A model generated the notes under the pieces. The model saw only the letters and a program-made list of their open reading frames with translations, searched no databases and was not told the origin of the DNA. Shown in pieces: positions 39,080 to 52,437 of a stretch of DNA of 64,000 bases (its first letter is position 1; each line of letters opens with the position of its first letter). This DNA is from Vibrio sp. qd031 (GTDB lineage: Bacteria; Pseudomonadota; Gammaproteobacteria; Enterobacterales; Vibrionaceae): NCBI RefSeq assembly GCF_002100145.1, contig NZ_JXQD01000023.1, forward strand, positions 62,001 to 126,000, given 5' to 3'. Made by a program: the position numbers and the translations under genes.

Positions 39080-39949
39080 TTAAATTCCATCACCGCCAGT
39101 AAATTGCTGCGAGCGTCCATTAAACTGTTGATCCATATCGAGTGATGGCTTGTCAGACTTGGGTTTCCCAACTATTTTGGCAGGCACACCAGCAACGGTG
39201 GTATGCGCGGGGACTGCTTGCAGAACAACAGAACACGAACCAATTTTCGCTCCTTGTCCCACTTCAATATTGCCCAAGATTTTCGCCCCTGCTCCAATCA
39301 TGACACCTTCTCGGATTTTAGGGTGACGATCGCCGCCTTCTTTGCCCGTTCCCCCTAGAGTCACATCTTGCAAGATGGACACATCATCTTCTACCACTGC
39401 GGTTTCACCAATGACAATACCGGTTGCGTGGTCAAACATAATGCCTTTGCCAATTTTAGCAGCAGGATGAACATCCACCTGACAAGCGACAGAGATCTGG
39501 TTTTGCAGGTAGGTCGCCAATGCAAATCGGCCGTTGTTCCACAGCCAATTAGCAACACGATAACCTTGCAGGGCGTGATAGCCTTTTAGATAAAGAAGAG
39601 GTATTGAGTACTTTTCTACGGCCGGATCGCGGTATACGGTGGCGCAAATATCACACGCAGCAGAAGCTGTAATGCTTGGGTCCGCATCGAATGCCTGCTC
39701 AATCACTTCTCGAACAGCCATGGCGGGCATTGATGCCGTTTTCAATTTGTTGGCGAGTATATAGCTTAGGGCGCTACCTAAACTGTCATGATTAATGATG
39801 GTCGCATGATAAAAGCTCGCCAGCATGGGCTCTTGCTCGGTCATTTCACGAGCTTCTTTTACCACTTCGTTCCAAACTTTATCTTTCTCACACAATAACT
39901 GCTTCGACTCGGAGCAGTTATTCGGCTGTTTTTTATCACCTTGAGTCAC
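39080..39949 (-). CDS. cysE: serine O-acetyltransferase
   Basis: First step of cysteine synthesis; makes O-acetylserine and binds CysK. The N-terminal SATase domain (KVWNEVVKEAREMTEQEPML) is followed by a left-handed beta helix of hexapeptide repeats with VDVHPAAKIGKGIMFDHATG and GGTGKEGGDRHPKI. The C-terminus ends in DGI, the usual isoleucine that docks into CysK. The GTG start with GGGAGG upstream gives 289 residues, about 16 longer at the N-terminus than typical. It lies 29 bases after gpsA. Confidence 0.95.
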   Translation of the reverse strand: MTQGDKKQPNNCSESKQLLCEKDKVWNEVVKEAREMTEQEPMLASFYHATIINHDSLGSALSYILANKLKTASMPAMAVREVIEQAFDADPSITASAACDICATVYRDPAVEKYSIPLLYLKGYHALQGYRVANWLWNNGRFALATYLQNQISVACQVDVHPAAKIGKGIMFDHATGIVIGETAVVEDDVSILQDVTLGGTGKEGGDRHPKIREGVMIGAGAKILGNIEVGQGAKIGSCSVVLQAVPAHTTVAGVPAKIVGKPKSDKPSLDMDQQFNGRSQQFTGGDGI

Positions 39950-39978
39950 GAATCGCCTCCCTTACCATCAGATTTGAC

Positions 39979-41010
39979 TTAGCGTTCTGCCTTTTTGTCG
40001 CGCGCTAATAGATCTTGCGCAGCTTGACGCGCGTCTTTGTCACCATACAACACTTGATAGATTTGCTCGACGATTGGCATCTCTACTCCCATGCGATTGG
40101 CCAAAAGCCACACTTCTTTTGTGTTTCGATAGCCTTCTACCACTTGCCCAATTTCAGTTTGCGCAGTATCCACGTCTTTACCCTGCCCTAGGGCCAGACC
40201 AAATCGTCGATTTCGAGACTGATTGTCAGTACAAGTTAAGACTAGATCACCCAGTCCCGCCATTCCCATGAACGTTTCAGGTTTTGCTCCTAATGCCGTG
40301 CCAAGTCGAGTCATTTCAGCCAGGCCGCGGGTAATCAATGCAGTTCGCGCATTAGCACCAAACCCAATGCCATCCGACATTCCGGCGCCAATTGCAATCA
40401 CGTTTTTCACTGCGCCCCCTAGCTGCATACCGATGAAGTCATCGTTCGCGTACACTCTAAAGGTCTTTCCGCAGTGAATTTTATTCTGTAATTCTAAGGC
40501 ATAGTCACAGTCCGATGACGCAACAGAGATAGCCGTTGGCATTCCAGCCGCGAGTTCTTTTGCAAAGGTTGGCCCCGATAAAACCGCAAGCGGATAGTCC
40601 TGCCCAATAACATCATGGGCAACGTCACGCAGCAATCGGCCTGTTTCAGGCTCAAGGCCCTTTGTCGCCCAGCAAATCCGATGTGAAGGCGTTAGGTGAG
40701 GTTTTAGGCTGTTAAGCACAATGCCAAACACGTGGCTTGGGACAACCACCAACAGATCATCACAAGATGCGACTGCTGTAGAGAGATCGGACTCGATAAT
40801 AAGCGACTCTGGAAAGGTAATTCCGGGCAAAAACTCTTCATTCATGCGCGCGTCTTGCAATTTCTGCATGTGCTCCGCTTCGTGACCCCATAGCACCACA
40901 TTAGCGCCATTTCGAGCCAACGAAATTGCCAGCGATGTGCCGTATGAACCTGCACCAATTACCGTCATCGATACATTAGTATGAACAGAGACTTTCTCAA
41001 CCATTGCCAT
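39979..41010 (-). CDS. gpsA: glycerol-3-phosphate dehydrogenase (NAD(P)+)
   Basis: Makes sn-glycerol 3-phosphate for phospholipids. 343 residues. Rossmann motif [18 protein letters not shown] near residue 15, the [13 protein letters not shown] motif near 140, [20 protein letters not shown] with the catalytic lysine near 195, and [20 protein letters not shown] near 255. Two ATGs two codons apart both have an AGG-type ribosome binding site. Middle gene of secB-gpsA-cysE. Confidence 0.96.
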   Translation of the reverse strand: MAMVEKVSVHTNVSMTVIGAGSYGTSLAISLARNGANVVLWGHEAEHMQKLQDARMNEEFLPGITFPESLIIESDLSTAVASCDDLLVVVPSHVFGIVLNSLKPHLTPSHRICWATKGLEPETGRLLRDVAHDVIGQDYPLAVLSGPTFAKELAAGMPTAISVASSDCDYALELQNKIHCGKTFRVYANDDFIGMQLGGAVKNVIAIGAGMSDGIGFGANARTALITRGLAEMTRLGTALGAKPETFMGMAGLGDLVLTCTDNQSRNRRFGLALGQGKDVDTAQTEIGQVVEGYRNTKEVWLLANRMGVEMPIVEQIYQVLYGDKDARQAAQDLLARDKKAER

Positions 41011-41038
41011 TCCTGCCTTTTGGAGAGTAGAAAAACAA

Positions 41039-41071
41039 AATGCACATTACCTCATATTGAGATGATGTGCA
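41039..41071 (-). terminator. hairpin after secB
   Basis: ATGCACAT and ATGTGCAT close a larger hairpin; the minus strand continues TTTTGTTTTT. It may terminate or attenuate before gpsA. Confidence 0.7.
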
Positions 41072-41099
41072 TTCTTCATCAATCAGTTAAGTGGTGCGA

Positions 41100-41567
41100 T
41101 TAAGCGTCCGCTTGACCTTCTTTTTGTTTTGCTTGGCTTTGAAGGTAGTTCATGAACAGCGCATCAAAGTTAACAGGCGCTAGGTTCAATTGTGGGAACG
41201 TACCTTTAACCACAAGGCTAGAAATGGTTTCACGCGCGTACGGGAATAGGATATTCGGGCAGAATGCACCTAGGCAATGAGCCAATTGGCCTGCTTCCAT
41301 ACCTTCAGCAGAGAAGATACCACCTTGTTGCACTTCACATAGGAAAGCAGTGTCGTTGTCGTTCTTTACAGTCACTGTAAGACGTAGAATGACTTCGTAT
41401 ACGTTTTCACCTAGTTCACGGCTTTTGGTATCAAGGTCTAGGTTTACATCTGGTTGCCACTCTTTTTGGAAGATCTCTGGAGAGTTAGGCGTTTCAAATG
41501 AAACATCTTTAAGGAAGATACGTTGAATTGTGAAGTTTTGGTTGTCTTGAGTTGCTGCTTCAGCCAT
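41100..41567 (-). CDS. secB: protein-export chaperone SecB
   Basis: 155 residues. [20 protein letters not shown] is the SecB signature, followed by [14 protein letters not shown] and [20 protein letters not shown]. SecB tetramers keep preproteins unfolded and hand them to SecA. Follows yibN by 58 bases, as in enterics. Confidence 0.97.
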   Translation of the reverse strand: MAEAATQDNQNFTIQRIFLKDVSFETPNSPEIFQKEWQPDVNLDLDTKSRELGENVYEVILRLTVTVKNDNDTAFLCEVQQGGIFSAEGMEAGQLAHCLGAFCPNILFPYARETISSLVVKGTFPQLNLAPVNFDALFMNYLQSQAKQKEGQADA

Positions 41568-41625
41568 GACAAGGGTCCTTTAATAATTAAATTCGTTCGC
41601 GTTAATTGAATGCTATGTATGGGTA

Positions 41626-42066
41626 CTATTTTTTCTTCTTGCTACGAATCAGTGGCAAGTTAGCTTCGCTCCATGAGGCGATGCCGTTTTTCAGTACGTG
41701 AACATTCTCAAACCCAGCACCCGCCATATGGTTGGCAATGTCTACTGCAGTTTGACCTGTTTTACATACCACAATCATTGGGTTTGATTTTTGGCTTTCA
41801 AGCTTACCAAAGTTATTTGCTTTGATGTCTGATGGCAAAATGTGAACTGCGTCAGTAATGTGGCCCGATTTAAATTCGTCTGCCGAGCGAATATCGACCA
41901 CTATCCCTTGTTCGCGGTTAATTAGCTGAGTCACTTCAGCGGTATCCACTTCTTTGTATTGTGCTGTTCTGGTTTTCACAATATTTGCAATAAGCGCGAT
42001 AAACACACCTACCCAGATCAACGACATGATTAAGTTCTGTTGAACGAAAGGGATAATGTCTTGCAT
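41626..42066 (-). CDS. yibN: YibN-type membrane-anchored rhodanese-like protein
   Basis: 146 residues from MQDIIPFVQQN (42066). One membrane helix (LIMSLIWVGVFIALIANIV) precedes a single rhodanese domain, with VDIRSADEFKSGHI near residue 55 and the active-site cysteine in IVVCKTGQTAVDIA near 100. The basic tail is RSKKKK. Sulphur transfer is a family property; for YibN, interaction with the Sec/YidC machinery is known. It heads yibN-secB-gpsA-cysE. The longer frame to 42108 has no start signal. Confidence 0.92.
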   Translation of the reverse strand: MQDIIPFVQQNLIMSLIWVGVFIALIANIVKTRTAQYKEVDTAEVTQLINREQGIVVDIRSADEFKSGHITDAVHILPSDIKANNFGKLESQKSNPMIVVCKTGQTAVDIANHMAGAGFENVHVLKNGIASWSEANLPLIRSKKKK

Positions 42067-42386
42067 TTTGCGTACTCTTATTCGGTTACTACGATAGGAA
42101 AGGGGCAAGTATAGCGGTTTCAGGTAAAGCGGTGCAATCGACGTTTATTGAATAACGCTCGGATTGTGAGACCAATGTCGACTTATTCAGCATATATTGC
42201 ACATCAGGTCGACTGTAACTATTCTTTTGTTCACTGCTTAACGAAATTGATCGATTTGACTATTTCTTTCAACATAATAGGCATTGCCTATTCAATTTAT
42301 TGATCTTAGCTCACTACATTGGTTACTTTTTGTAGTAAAATTACGATAATTTACTTTACTAGTGATTTGATTTGAGGTTTTAAACT

Positions 42387-43925
42387 ATGTCTAACAAGAA
42401 GCCAATGGCGCTCGTGATCCTAGATGGTTACGGTCATCGCGAAGATTCGCAAAACAACGCCATCGCTAACGCTAACACTCCTGTATTGGACGGTCTATTT
42501 GCAAACCAACCAAATACGCTAATCTCTGCGTCTGGTATGGATGTAGGTCTTCCTGACGGCCAAATGGGTAACTCTGAAGTTGGCCACACCAATATTGGTG
42601 CGGGCCGCGTGGTTTACCAAGATCTTACTCGAATCACTAAGTCTATTGCCGACAACGAATTTGCAACGACGCCAGCGCTTGTAGAAGCAATGGATAACGC
42701 GATTAAAGCAGGTAAAGCTGTACACATCATGGGACTCATGTCTCCTGGTGGTGTTCACTCTCACGAAGACCACATTTACGCAGCTATCGAAATGGCTGCA
42801 GAACGCGGTGCCGAAAATATCTACCTACACTGCTTCCTAGATGGACGTGATACACCACCACGCAGCGCAGAAAACTCGCTTAAACGTTTCGATGAACTGT
42901 TTGCCAAACTAGGTAAAGGTCGCACCGCGTCGCTTGTTGGTCGTTACTACGCAATGGACCGTGACAATAACTGGGATCGCGTTGAAGTTGCTTACGATTT
43001 GCTGACTCAAGGCAAAGGCGAATTCACGTACGATTCTGCAGTTGCTGGCTTAGAAGCCGCTTACGCACGTGACGAAAATGATGAGTTCGTAAAAGCCACT
43101 GTACTAAAAACTGACGATCAAGCTGATGCTGCTATCGTTGACGGTGATGCTGTAATCTTTATGAACTACCGCGCTGACCGTGCTCGCCAAATCACACGCA
43201 CTTTCGTTCCATCATTTGATGGCTTTGAGCGTAAAGTATTCCCTGCATGTAACTTTGTGATGCTCACGCAATACGCTGCAGACATCCCTCTTGCTATCGC
43301 GTTCCCGCCAGCATCACTAGAAAATACTTACGGTGAGTGGTTATCTAAGCAAGGTAAAACTCAGCTACGTATTTCAGAAACTGAAAAGTACGCGCACGTT
43401 ACGTTCTTCTTCAACGGTGGTAAAGAAGACGAGTTTGCTGGTGAAGAGCGCCAATTGGTTGCTTCGCCAAAAGTAGCGACTTACGATCTTCAGCCAGAGA
43501 TGAGCTCTGAAGAACTGACTGAAAAAATGGTTGCGGCTATCAAGTCTGGCAAATACGACACCATTATCTGTAACTACCCGAACCCAGACATGGTAGGTCA
43601 TACTGGCGTTTACGAAGCGGCTCGCGAAGCAATTGAAGCTGTTGATGCTTGTGTTGGTAAAGTTGTTGAAGCGATTAAAGAAGTGGATGGTCAATTGCTT
43701 ATCACTGCTGACCACGGTAACGCAGAAATGATGGTTGACCCAGAAACAGGTGGTATCCATACCGCGCACACTAACCTACCAGTACCGCTAGTTTACGTCG
43801 GTAACCGCGAACTGGAATTTGTTGAAGGTGGCAAATTGTCTGACTTAGCTCCAACCATGCTAAGCCTAACAGATATGGAAATCCCAGCCGAGATGTCTGG
43901 TCAGGTTATTGTAAATCTGAAATAA
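42387..43925 (+). CDS. gpmI: 2,3-bisphosphoglycerate-independent phosphoglycerate mutase
   Basis: Glycolytic enzyme interconverting 3- and 2-phosphoglycerate with two manganese ions. 512 residues. The catalytic serine is in [19 protein letters not shown] near residue 62; [18 protein letters not shown] near 115, [12 protein letters not shown] near 152 and [12 protein letters not shown] near 440 bind metal or substrate. A GAGG ribosome binding site precedes the ATG. Followed by envC, as in E. coli. The 320-base gap 42067-42386 shows only divergent promoter sequence (AT-rich, no gene). Confidence 0.97.
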   Translation: MSNKKPMALVILDGYGHREDSQNNAIANANTPVLDGLFANQPNTLISASGMDVGLPDGQMGNSEVGHTNIGAGRVVYQDLTRITKSIADNEFATTPALVEAMDNAIKAGKAVHIMGLMSPGGVHSHEDHIYAAIEMAAERGAENIYLHCFLDGRDTPPRSAENSLKRFDELFAKLGKGRTASLVGRYYAMDRDNNWDRVEVAYDLLTQGKGEFTYDSAVAGLEAAYARDENDEFVKATVLKTDDQADAAIVDGDAVIFMNYRADRARQITRTFVPSFDGFERKVFPACNFVMLTQYAADIPLAIAFPPASLENTYGEWLSKQGKTQLRISETEKYAHVTFFFNGGKEDEFAGEERQLVASPKVATYDLQPEMSSEELTEKMVAAIKSGKYDTIICNYPNPDMVGHTGVYEAAREAIEAVDACVGKVVEAIKEVDGQLLITADHGNAEMMVDPETGGIHTAHTNLPVPLVYVGNRELEFVEGGKLSDLAPTMLSLTDMEIPAEMSGQVIVNLK

Positions 43926-43943
43926 TGCCAATTAAGAGATAAC

Positions 43944-43973
43944 AAAGGGGCGCTCTATGCGCTCCTTTTTTTG
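43944..43973 (+). terminator. terminator of gpmI
   Basis: AAAGGGGCGC and GCGCTCCTTT around TCTAT, followed by T residues on the plus strand, just before envC. Confidence 0.8.
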
Positions 43974-43985
43974 GCGGTTGTTTAG

Positions 43986-45125
43986 ATGGATCTGTTCAAA
44001 ACAGCATCAAATTGGAAAAAAAGCGCCAGTGTGATTTGCACTGGCGCTTTGCTATGCCTGTCTGCGACTAACGTGGCGGCCTCACAAGAAGAGCTTAAGG
44101 GCGTTAAAAGCCAGATCAGCCAGCAGCAACAGAGCTTATCAGCCAAACAAAAAGAGCTGAACTCACTGCAAGCCTCGCTTAAGAAAGAGGAGTTATCCAT
44201 CTCTTCTTTGACGACGTCCATTCAAGCCACAGAAAAAAAACTGACCGAAGCAAACAGCAACCTGAATGAGTTTGAACAGCAAAAAGCGACTTTGGAGCAG
44301 ACTAAGCAGCAGCAAACCGACACATTAGAAAGGCTATTGAGTACGTTTTATGCGACCCAGCAGCACGGAAAAAGTGCCACGCAAATGTGGAACGGCGACC
44401 AGTCTCCAGAAGCACAGCGACTCAGCTACTATTATCAGCACTTGGCAAAAGCCCGCGCAAAAGCCATCTCAGAGCTTGAACAAACCGAAGCCAGTTTAGA
44501 GGCGAAGAACAAACAGCTGATCAATGAGCAGCAGCAAATTCAGACGCTACTGGCCAAACAGACCAGCGAGCGCGACAAATTACGTAACTCGCAACAAGCC
44601 AGAAAGTCGACGGTCAGTAAAATCAGCAAAACCATCTCTGGCAGCAAAACACAGTTGGCCGAGCTACAACGTAATGAAACGCGCCTAAAAGCAGAAATTG
44701 CAAAAGCGGCGAAACGTAATGCTGTGCCAATGGACGGATTAGCGCGCTACAAAGGAAAACTGCCTTGGCCTGTAAAAGGAAACGTCTTACAACGCTATGG
44801 AAGTAACCTAGAGGGACAGGTCAATCTAAAAGGCATTGTCATTGACGGCAAATACGAACAACCGGTGAAAGCGGTCTATTCGGGGACCGTGGTGTTTGCA
44901 GAATATTTACGAGGCTACGGTCTAGTGGTACTGCTTGACCATGGCAAAGGAGATATGACGCTCTATGGTTATAATCAAGTGCTCACCAAAAAAGAAGGCG
45001 ATAAGGTCACAGCCGGCGAAACCATCGCTTTGGTGGGTGATACAGGTGGTCAAACGCGTCCTTCGCTCTACTTCGAAGTAAGGCGTAACAGTAAAACGCA
45101 AAACCCTACACAGTGGTTGCAATAG
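43986..45125 (+). CDS. envC: murein hydrolase activator EnvC
   Basis: 379 residues. Signal peptide to about residue 33 (ASVICTGALLCLSATNVAAS), two long coiled-coil segments rich in Q, K, E and S (residues 35-245), then a degenerate LytM domain (GLARYKGKLPWPVKGNVLQR, YSGTVVFAEYLRGYGLVVLL, LYFEVRRNSKTQNPTQWLQ). Several LytM zinc ligands are missing, so it activates amidases (AmiA/AmiB) and does not cut murein itself; FtsEX controls it. It partners the amiB product encoded at 29367. Confidence 0.95.
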   Translation: MDLFKTASNWKKSASVICTGALLCLSATNVAASQEELKGVKSQISQQQQSLSAKQKELNSLQASLKKEELSISSLTTSIQATEKKLTEANSNLNEFEQQKATLEQTKQQQTDTLERLLSTFYATQQHGKSATQMWNGDQSPEAQRLSYYYQHLAKARAKAISELEQTEASLEAKNKQLINEQQQIQTLLAKQTSERDKLRNSQQARKSTVSKISKTISGSKTQLAELQRNETRLKAEIAKAAKRNAVPMDGLARYKGKLPWPVKGNVLQRYGSNLEGQVNLKGIVIDGKYEQPVKAVYSGTVVFAEYLRGYGLVVLLDHGKGDMTLYGYNQVLTKKEGDKVTAGETIALVGDTGGQTRPSLYFEVRRNSKTQNPTQWLQ

Positions 45126-45185
45126 CGCTCTGTCCTAAGGTCTCCCTTAGAATGGGATAGATTACGTTCTTAATTAACGCACACA

Positions 45186-45218
45186 AAAAAGCCGAAGCAC
45201 ATGCTTCGGCTTTTCAAC
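45186..45218. terminator. bidirectional terminator between envC and groEL
   Basis: AAAAGCCGAAGCA and TGCTTCGGCTTTT form a long stem with T runs on both strands. Confidence 0.9.
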
Positions 45219-45231
45219 GAGGGTCGAATGA

Positions 45232-47215
<1,984 letters not shown>

Positions 47216-47288
47216 TGGTCAATTCTCCTGATTGCTCTTCGTTTTTAAGGGTGATCCACACAGCCTGTGCGATCATAGTATGTAGACT

Positions 47289-47318
47289 ATGTGGGGTCGC
47301 TTTCAGTGAACCCAAGGG
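47289..47318 (-). promoter_or_regulatory. sigma32-type heat-shock promoter of groESL
   Basis: On the minus strand CCCTTGGG (47311-47318) and CCCCACAT (47289-47296) are 14 bases apart, close to the RpoH consensus (CTTGAA and CCCCAT-T with 13-15 bases), about 75 bases before the groES start. No CIRCE inverted repeat is seen. Confidence 0.7.
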
Positions 47319-47460
47319 CGCAACCATTAAAATTTTGTGACTGAATTCAAATGCTAGTCAGTATTGGAGCCTGTTTGGGTCAGCACGTCCGTGGTTTTCT
47401 CTGTGCATCATTGCCGCAACCTTGTATTCTGTTTGGCTAAAGGAAACTCGGCTAGGTGTG

Positions 47461-48804
47461 ATGCGCGACAACCAAAGTTTACTCACGGCTCCCATAGGGC
47501 AGGTGCTAACCCATAAAACGATACCGATGATGTTTGGTATCGTAGCCATCCTATTGATGAACTTAGTCGATGCCTATTTCATCTCGCTGCTCGGTACCGA
47601 AGCGCTGGCGGCGATCAGCTACACCTTTCCCGTCACGTTTGGGATCAACAGTATTACCATGGGCGTGGGGCTTGGTTTATCCACCTACGTGGGTCGCAAC
47701 TTAGGCAGAGGTGATCATGCTGTAGCGGCTCGTTATTCCAGTCACGGGATTTTACTCGCCGTTGGATTGGTGATCATTGCCTCCTATTTTGGCTTTACCT
47801 ACCACGACAATTTATTTATCGCTCTGGGCGCGGAGTTTGCTCTTATTCCCCTAATTCGGGAATATATGTTGGTGTTTTTTGCCACCATTCCATTGCTGGT
47901 GATCCCAATGACAGGCAATGCCGCGATACGAGCTACTGGCGACACTAAAACACCCGCGCAGATCATGATGGTCGCCGCCATGGTCAATGCTATATTTGAT
48001 CCTTTGCTGATTTTTGGGGTTGGTTCATTTGACGGGTACGGCATGATGGGGGCTGCCATAGCCAGTGCCATCAGTTGGTTGATTGCCGTTATTTGGTCTC
48101 TAACAATATTAGTTCGTCGTGAAAAACTGCTCACTTTCCCCAACCCACTGTATGTAGTGCAAGATGGCTTCAATATCTTAAAGTTAGGCACACCTGCTGC
48201 ACTGTCTAACGCCCTAGCCCCACTTTCCACGGCTATATTGATGAAAGTTATCTCAAGCCACGGTATTGCCGCCATTGCTGCCTATGGTGCCGCGCAACGC
48301 ATCGAGTCAGTCCTGTTGCTTGCCACCATGGCGTTAAACTCCGTGCTTAATCCATATATGGCTCAAAATTTTGGGGCTGGAAATGATAAACGCAGCTTTG
48401 ATGGCTTGTTTATGGCAATGCGATTCTCAGTACTATTTCAACTGTTTGTGTTTATTGTAATGGTCCCGCTCAGTAGCAGCTTTACTACGCTGTTCACCAG
48501 CGATGAGGCGGTCGCTGATTACCTTTGGTTATACCTTGTGTTAGTTCCGGTCAGTTATGGATTTCAAGGGATCATGATGATGGTCGTCAGCACCTTTAAC
48601 TCTTTGCATCAACCTCTCAACGCTCTTAAGTGGAGCTTATTACGCTTGTTTGTATTTACTCTGCCACTCGCACTGCTGTTTTCATTTATTTGGGGTGTTG
48701 AAGGGCTATTTGTAGGGCTGACCATGGGCAACATTGCCGGTGGAGTATTGGCGTATAAGGAAGCGACTCAAACCCGAGAAGCCACTTTATCCTCAGACAG
48801 TTAA
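47461..48804 (+). CDS. MATE-family efflux transporter
   Basis: About 447 residues from ATG 47461, which has AGG 5 bases upstream. Twelve predicted membrane helices in two halves; the N-half signature FGIVAILLMNLVDAYFISLL (near residue 20) and the RATGDTKTPAQIMM motif (near 160) are typical of MATE proteins. It exports cationic drugs or metabolites with sodium or proton coupling; the substrate cannot be named. The 5' extension to a TTG at 47422 has no ribosome binding site. It is divergent from groESL, followed after 80 bases by a DMT transporter. Confidence 0.9.
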   Translation: MRDNQSLLTAPIGQVLTHKTIPMMFGIVAILLMNLVDAYFISLLGTEALAAISYTFPVTFGINSITMGVGLGLSTYVGRNLGRGDHAVAARYSSHGILLAVGLVIIASYFGFTYHDNLFIALGAEFALIPLIREYMLVFFATIPLLVIPMTGNAAIRATGDTKTPAQIMMVAAMVNAIFDPLLIFGVGSFDGYGMMGAAIASAISWLIAVIWSLTILVRREKLLTFPNPLYVVQDGFNILKLGTPAALSNALAPLSTAILMKVISSHGIAAIAAYGAAQRIESVLLLATMALNSVLNPYMAQNFGAGNDKRSFDGLFMAMRFSVLFQLFVFIVMVPLSSSFTTLFTSDEAVADYLWLYLVLVPVSYGFQGIMMMVVSTFNSLHQPLNALKWSLLRLFVFTLPLALLFSFIWGVEGLFVGLTMGNIAGGVLAYKEATQTREATLSSDS

Positions 48805-48884
48805 TGAACGCTTATTGACGCGAAACTTGCTTTCTATCAACGATGAATCAATAGTAAGGCCTTGTTGATTACTTAGGCTCGACC

Positions 48885-49760
48885 ATGGAATGGATTGGCT
48901 TTACCCTTCTCGCCGCTTTTATGCAGTCTTGGCGCAATGCTTTACAAAGTAAGTTGAGCGATCATGTCAGTGTTGCGGGTGTTACGTTAGCGCGCTTTCT
49001 CTGGGCAAGTCCCATCGCCTTACTCTATCTAATGATTCTATATTGGATTGAGCCTGTCCCCTTACCCAACGTCACTCTTAAAGGTGTCGGTTTTATTGTC
49101 GGTGCGTCGGTCATGCAAATTGTCGCGACGGCCTTAATGGTTAAGCTGTTCCAACAAAAAAACTACGCCATAGGCGCAGGTCTTGCAAAGAGCGAAGCCT
49201 TAGTTGCCGCTATACTGGGATTACTCTTTTTTGGCACTGCGCTGACGATCATGGGCTGGATTGGGGTATTGATAGGCGGAATTGCGGTATTTATCTTGAG
49301 CGCAGGACGAGGCATTCAGTCTCTATCTTATAAAACACTGTTTATCGGCCTAGCTTGCGGTGGATCATTTGCCATCACTTCACTTTGGATCAGGGAAGCA
49401 TCATTGAACCTGAGCTTGCCTTTTCCGCATCGGGCCGCTTGGGTGCTGTTTGTGGTGATTTCATTGCAAACGCTGATGCTGCTGATTTACATATTAAAAC
49501 GTGAACCTAACACCATGCAGGATTTACGAGCGCATTCTCGCTACACCGTAGCGACCAGTTTTACCAGTTGTATTGGCTCATTAGGCTGGTTTAGTGCGAT
49601 GTCGCTGCAAGCTGTGCCGTACGTGAAAACCTTAGGTCAAATTGAAGTGCTGTTCACTTTACTAATATCCACCTTTTGGTTAGGGCAAAAAGTGGCTAGG
49701 AAAGACATCATTGGGCTAATCTTAATTGCCATAGCGGCGATGCTAGTTATGCTTCAATAA
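48885..49760 (+). CDS. EamA/DMT-superfamily transporter
   Basis: 291 residues with about ten membrane helices, made of two five-helix EamA halves (WIGFTLLAAFMQSWRNALQS start; GWIGVLIGGIAVFILSAG; VATSFTSCIGSLGWFSAM; DIIGLILIAIAAMLVMLQ end). Such proteins export or import metabolites; the substrate is unknown. It may be cotranscribed with the MATE gene 80 bases upstream. Confidence 0.85.
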   Translation: MEWIGFTLLAAFMQSWRNALQSKLSDHVSVAGVTLARFLWASPIALLYLMILYWIEPVPLPNVTLKGVGFIVGASVMQIVATALMVKLFQQKNYAIGAGLAKSEALVAAILGLLFFGTALTIMGWIGVLIGGIAVFILSAGRGIQSLSYKTLFIGLACGGSFAITSLWIREASLNLSLPFPHRAAWVLFVVISLQTLMLLIYILKREPNTMQDLRAHSRYTVATSFTSCIGSLGWFSAMSLQAVPYVKTLGQIEVLFTLLISTFWLGQKVARKDIIGLILIAIAAMLVMLQ

Positions 49761-49769
49761 AGGCCAAAT

Positions 49770-49800
49770 ACAAAACGAGCGGCCCAAGCCGCTCGTATTG
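49770..49800 (-). terminator. terminator of the porin gene
   Basis: ACGAGCGGC and GCCGCTCGT around CCAA; the minus strand continues TTTTG. Located between the convergent DMT and porin genes. Confidence 0.75.
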
Positions 49801-49840
49801 CATCATCCATGATTCACTGAGAAAAAAGGTCAGCAGATTC

Positions 49841-50848
49841 TTACAACGAAACGTTCGCGCGTAGGAATAGCTTGTCGTCTTGCTCAGACGCCACTTTGTA
49901 ATCTGTTACAAGTTCAATGTGCTCGTTTAGACGGTATGATGCACCAAGAGTGAACCAGTCATCTGAGTCCGTGTTCATTACTGCTGCGTATGCATCATTG
50001 TAATCTTCGTTGTTGTAAGTCGCTGCTAGAGAAAGGTTTGTCGTTGCTTGATAAGCAACACCAAGTGCATAACCAGCCACTTCTTCAGTCTCTGCACCAG
50101 TCTCAGCTTCACCGTACGCGTATTTAGCCGCTACGTTAAATTTGTCCAGTACCACAACCGCACCAAGAGTATAAACTGACTCACCGTGGTCTACGCCTGC
50201 AACCGAGTGCTCGCCTTTACCGATGTCAACAAACGTACCACCAATCACAACAGGTCCTACTGTGTACGAACCGCCTAGCGCCCATGCATCCGTCGTGTGC
50301 TCGTATGCTGCACCGATATCGAAGTTGTTACCAAAGTAGTGATGGTTAAGCTGCTCTTCTGTACAAGCGACTTCATCAGCTTCAGCGCCTAGACCGTGCT
50401 CTTTAGAGATATCAGCAAAGCCAAGGTAGACATCGGCGATACCACACTGTTTACCCCAAGTTGTTTTACCGGCAACAGTTTCGATACCAAATTGAAAACG
50501 ATCAACATAGTTGACTGCGTCAAGTCTATCGACGCCACCCCATGCGTAGCGAGCTTCACCACCAATCAAGAATGAAAGGCTTTCAGAGTACGCGTAAGTA
50601 AAGTCAGCACCCACTTTAAACATATCCCAGTGAGCCATGCTGCCTTCTTGATCGCCAAGTAGAACATCCATACCCAGTTCAGCACCACCGTAAGCCACAC
50701 CGCTTAACTTATCGTTGTCGATGAAGTCATAAAGGTTATTTGGCGCGTCAGCAGTAGACGAAAGATCTGAGATGTCCGTTGAAGCTGTTTCTGCAAATGC
50801 TGCGCCAGATGCAAGTACCGCTGCGATAGCTAGAGCTAATTTTTTCAT
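49841..50848 (-). CDS. outer-membrane porin (Gram-negative porin family)
   Basis: 335 residues. Signal peptide MKKLALAIAAVLASGAAFA with cleavage before ETAST. The mature protein is a 16-strand-type barrel with alternating strands (VAYGGAELGMDVLLGD, FNVAAKYAYGEAETGA, NEHIELVTDYKVASEQ) and ends in FLRANVSL. A pair of cysteines (GKQCGIADVYL and EVACTEEQ) may form a loop disulphide. AGGA precedes the ATG. The 519-base AT-rich gap 50849-51367 holds its promoter and that of gmk, and no gene that I can see; a long 5' leader is possible, and porin mRNAs are frequent small-RNA targets. Confidence 0.88.
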   Translation of the reverse strand: MKKLALAIAAVLASGAAFAETASTDISDLSSTADAPNNLYDFIDNDKLSGVAYGGAELGMDVLLGDQEGSMAHWDMFKVGADFTYAYSESLSFLIGGEARYAWGGVDRLDAVNYVDRFQFGIETVAGKTTWGKQCGIADVYLGFADISKEHGLGAEADEVACTEEQLNHHYFGNNFDIGAAYEHTTDAWALGGSYTVGPVVIGGTFVDIGKGEHSVAGVDHGESVYTLGAVVVLDKFNVAAKYAYGEAETGAETEEVAGYALGVAYQATTNLSLAATYNNEDYNDAYAAVMNTDSDDWFTLGASYRLNEHIELVTDYKVASEQDDKLFLRANVSL

Positions 50849-51355
50849 TATGGTTATCCTACTGTTGGATTGGTATAAAATTATTTTTCTATCTGAAGTG
50901 CCGTGATGGCCTATTAGATGCTTTTAAGCTCTCAGAGTGCCCCTCAGTGCCACAGACACACTATGAAACACCTCGTTACAACCCAACAAAAAAAATAAAA
51001 GAAATAAATAAAGCAATATAAAAGCTAAGTGCAACACATGTAACAACCTGAAACTAAATGCGTTTAATTGTAAATCAGCTCTAACAAGGCGTTGCTGGAT
51101 CTCTAAAAAAAACAGAGTTATAAAAAATTCCCAAAATCACCGTTCTAAAATGAAAGTGAACAGCGTCAAATTTTTCCTAACACTGTCATGACAATAGAGA
51201 GTAAAAACCAAAGAAGGCGTTCAATTTGTGCGCTAACTTGAGTAATTCAATATGTGATAACATTGATGTGCGTGGTATGCTGCGCAACTTTTCAAAACTG
51301 CTTGTGTCATTTGGCTCGCCATATTGACGTGCAGTTTCAAACAACAGTTAGTTAA

Positions 51356-51991
<636 letters not shown>

Positions 51992-52125
51992 GCGATAGAC
52001 AATCTTAAAAAAGACAATCACAACACCAAAGCGAGTTAGATTCATTAGCAAATGACTAGCAGAATTACTGTGAAGTGAGTATAATTTCCCGTCAACCTGT
52101 AAATTAATCAAATTTTGGAGTTCTC

Positions 52126-52398
52126 ATGGCACGCGTAACCGTTCAAGACGCTGTAGAAAAAGTTGGTAACCGTTTCGATCTTGTTTTGATCTCTGCTCGT
52201 CGCGCACGTCAGATGCAAACTGGTGGAAAAGATTCATTGGTGCCTGAAGAGAATGATAAGCCAACGGTTATCGCACTACGCGAAATCGAAGAAGGTCTTA
52301 TCACAAAAGACATTTTAGACGCACGTGAGCGCCAAGAGCAGCAAGAGCAAGAAGCCGCAGAACTGGCCGCTGTAAGCAGCATTACTCACGGGCACTAA
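52126..52398 (+). CDS. rpoZ: RNA polymerase omega subunit
   Basis: 90 residues. [34 protein letters not shown] and [17 protein letters not shown] are the omega core. It assists beta' assembly and forms part of ppGpp site 1, consistent with its place just before spoT. TTTTGGAG ribosome binding site. Confidence 0.98.
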   Translation: MARVTVQDAVEKVGNRFDLVLISARRARQMQTGGKDSLVPEENDKPTVIALREIEEGLITKDILDARERQEQQEQEAAELAAVSSITHGH

Positions 52399-52437
52399 TC
52401 CGACCATACTTTAAGACAACATAGTTAAGGCCTTAGT

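Noticed and set aside
49841..50848. Porin as a horizontally acquired gene
   Set aside because: Base composition and signals are like the neighbours, and such porins are normal in vibrios.
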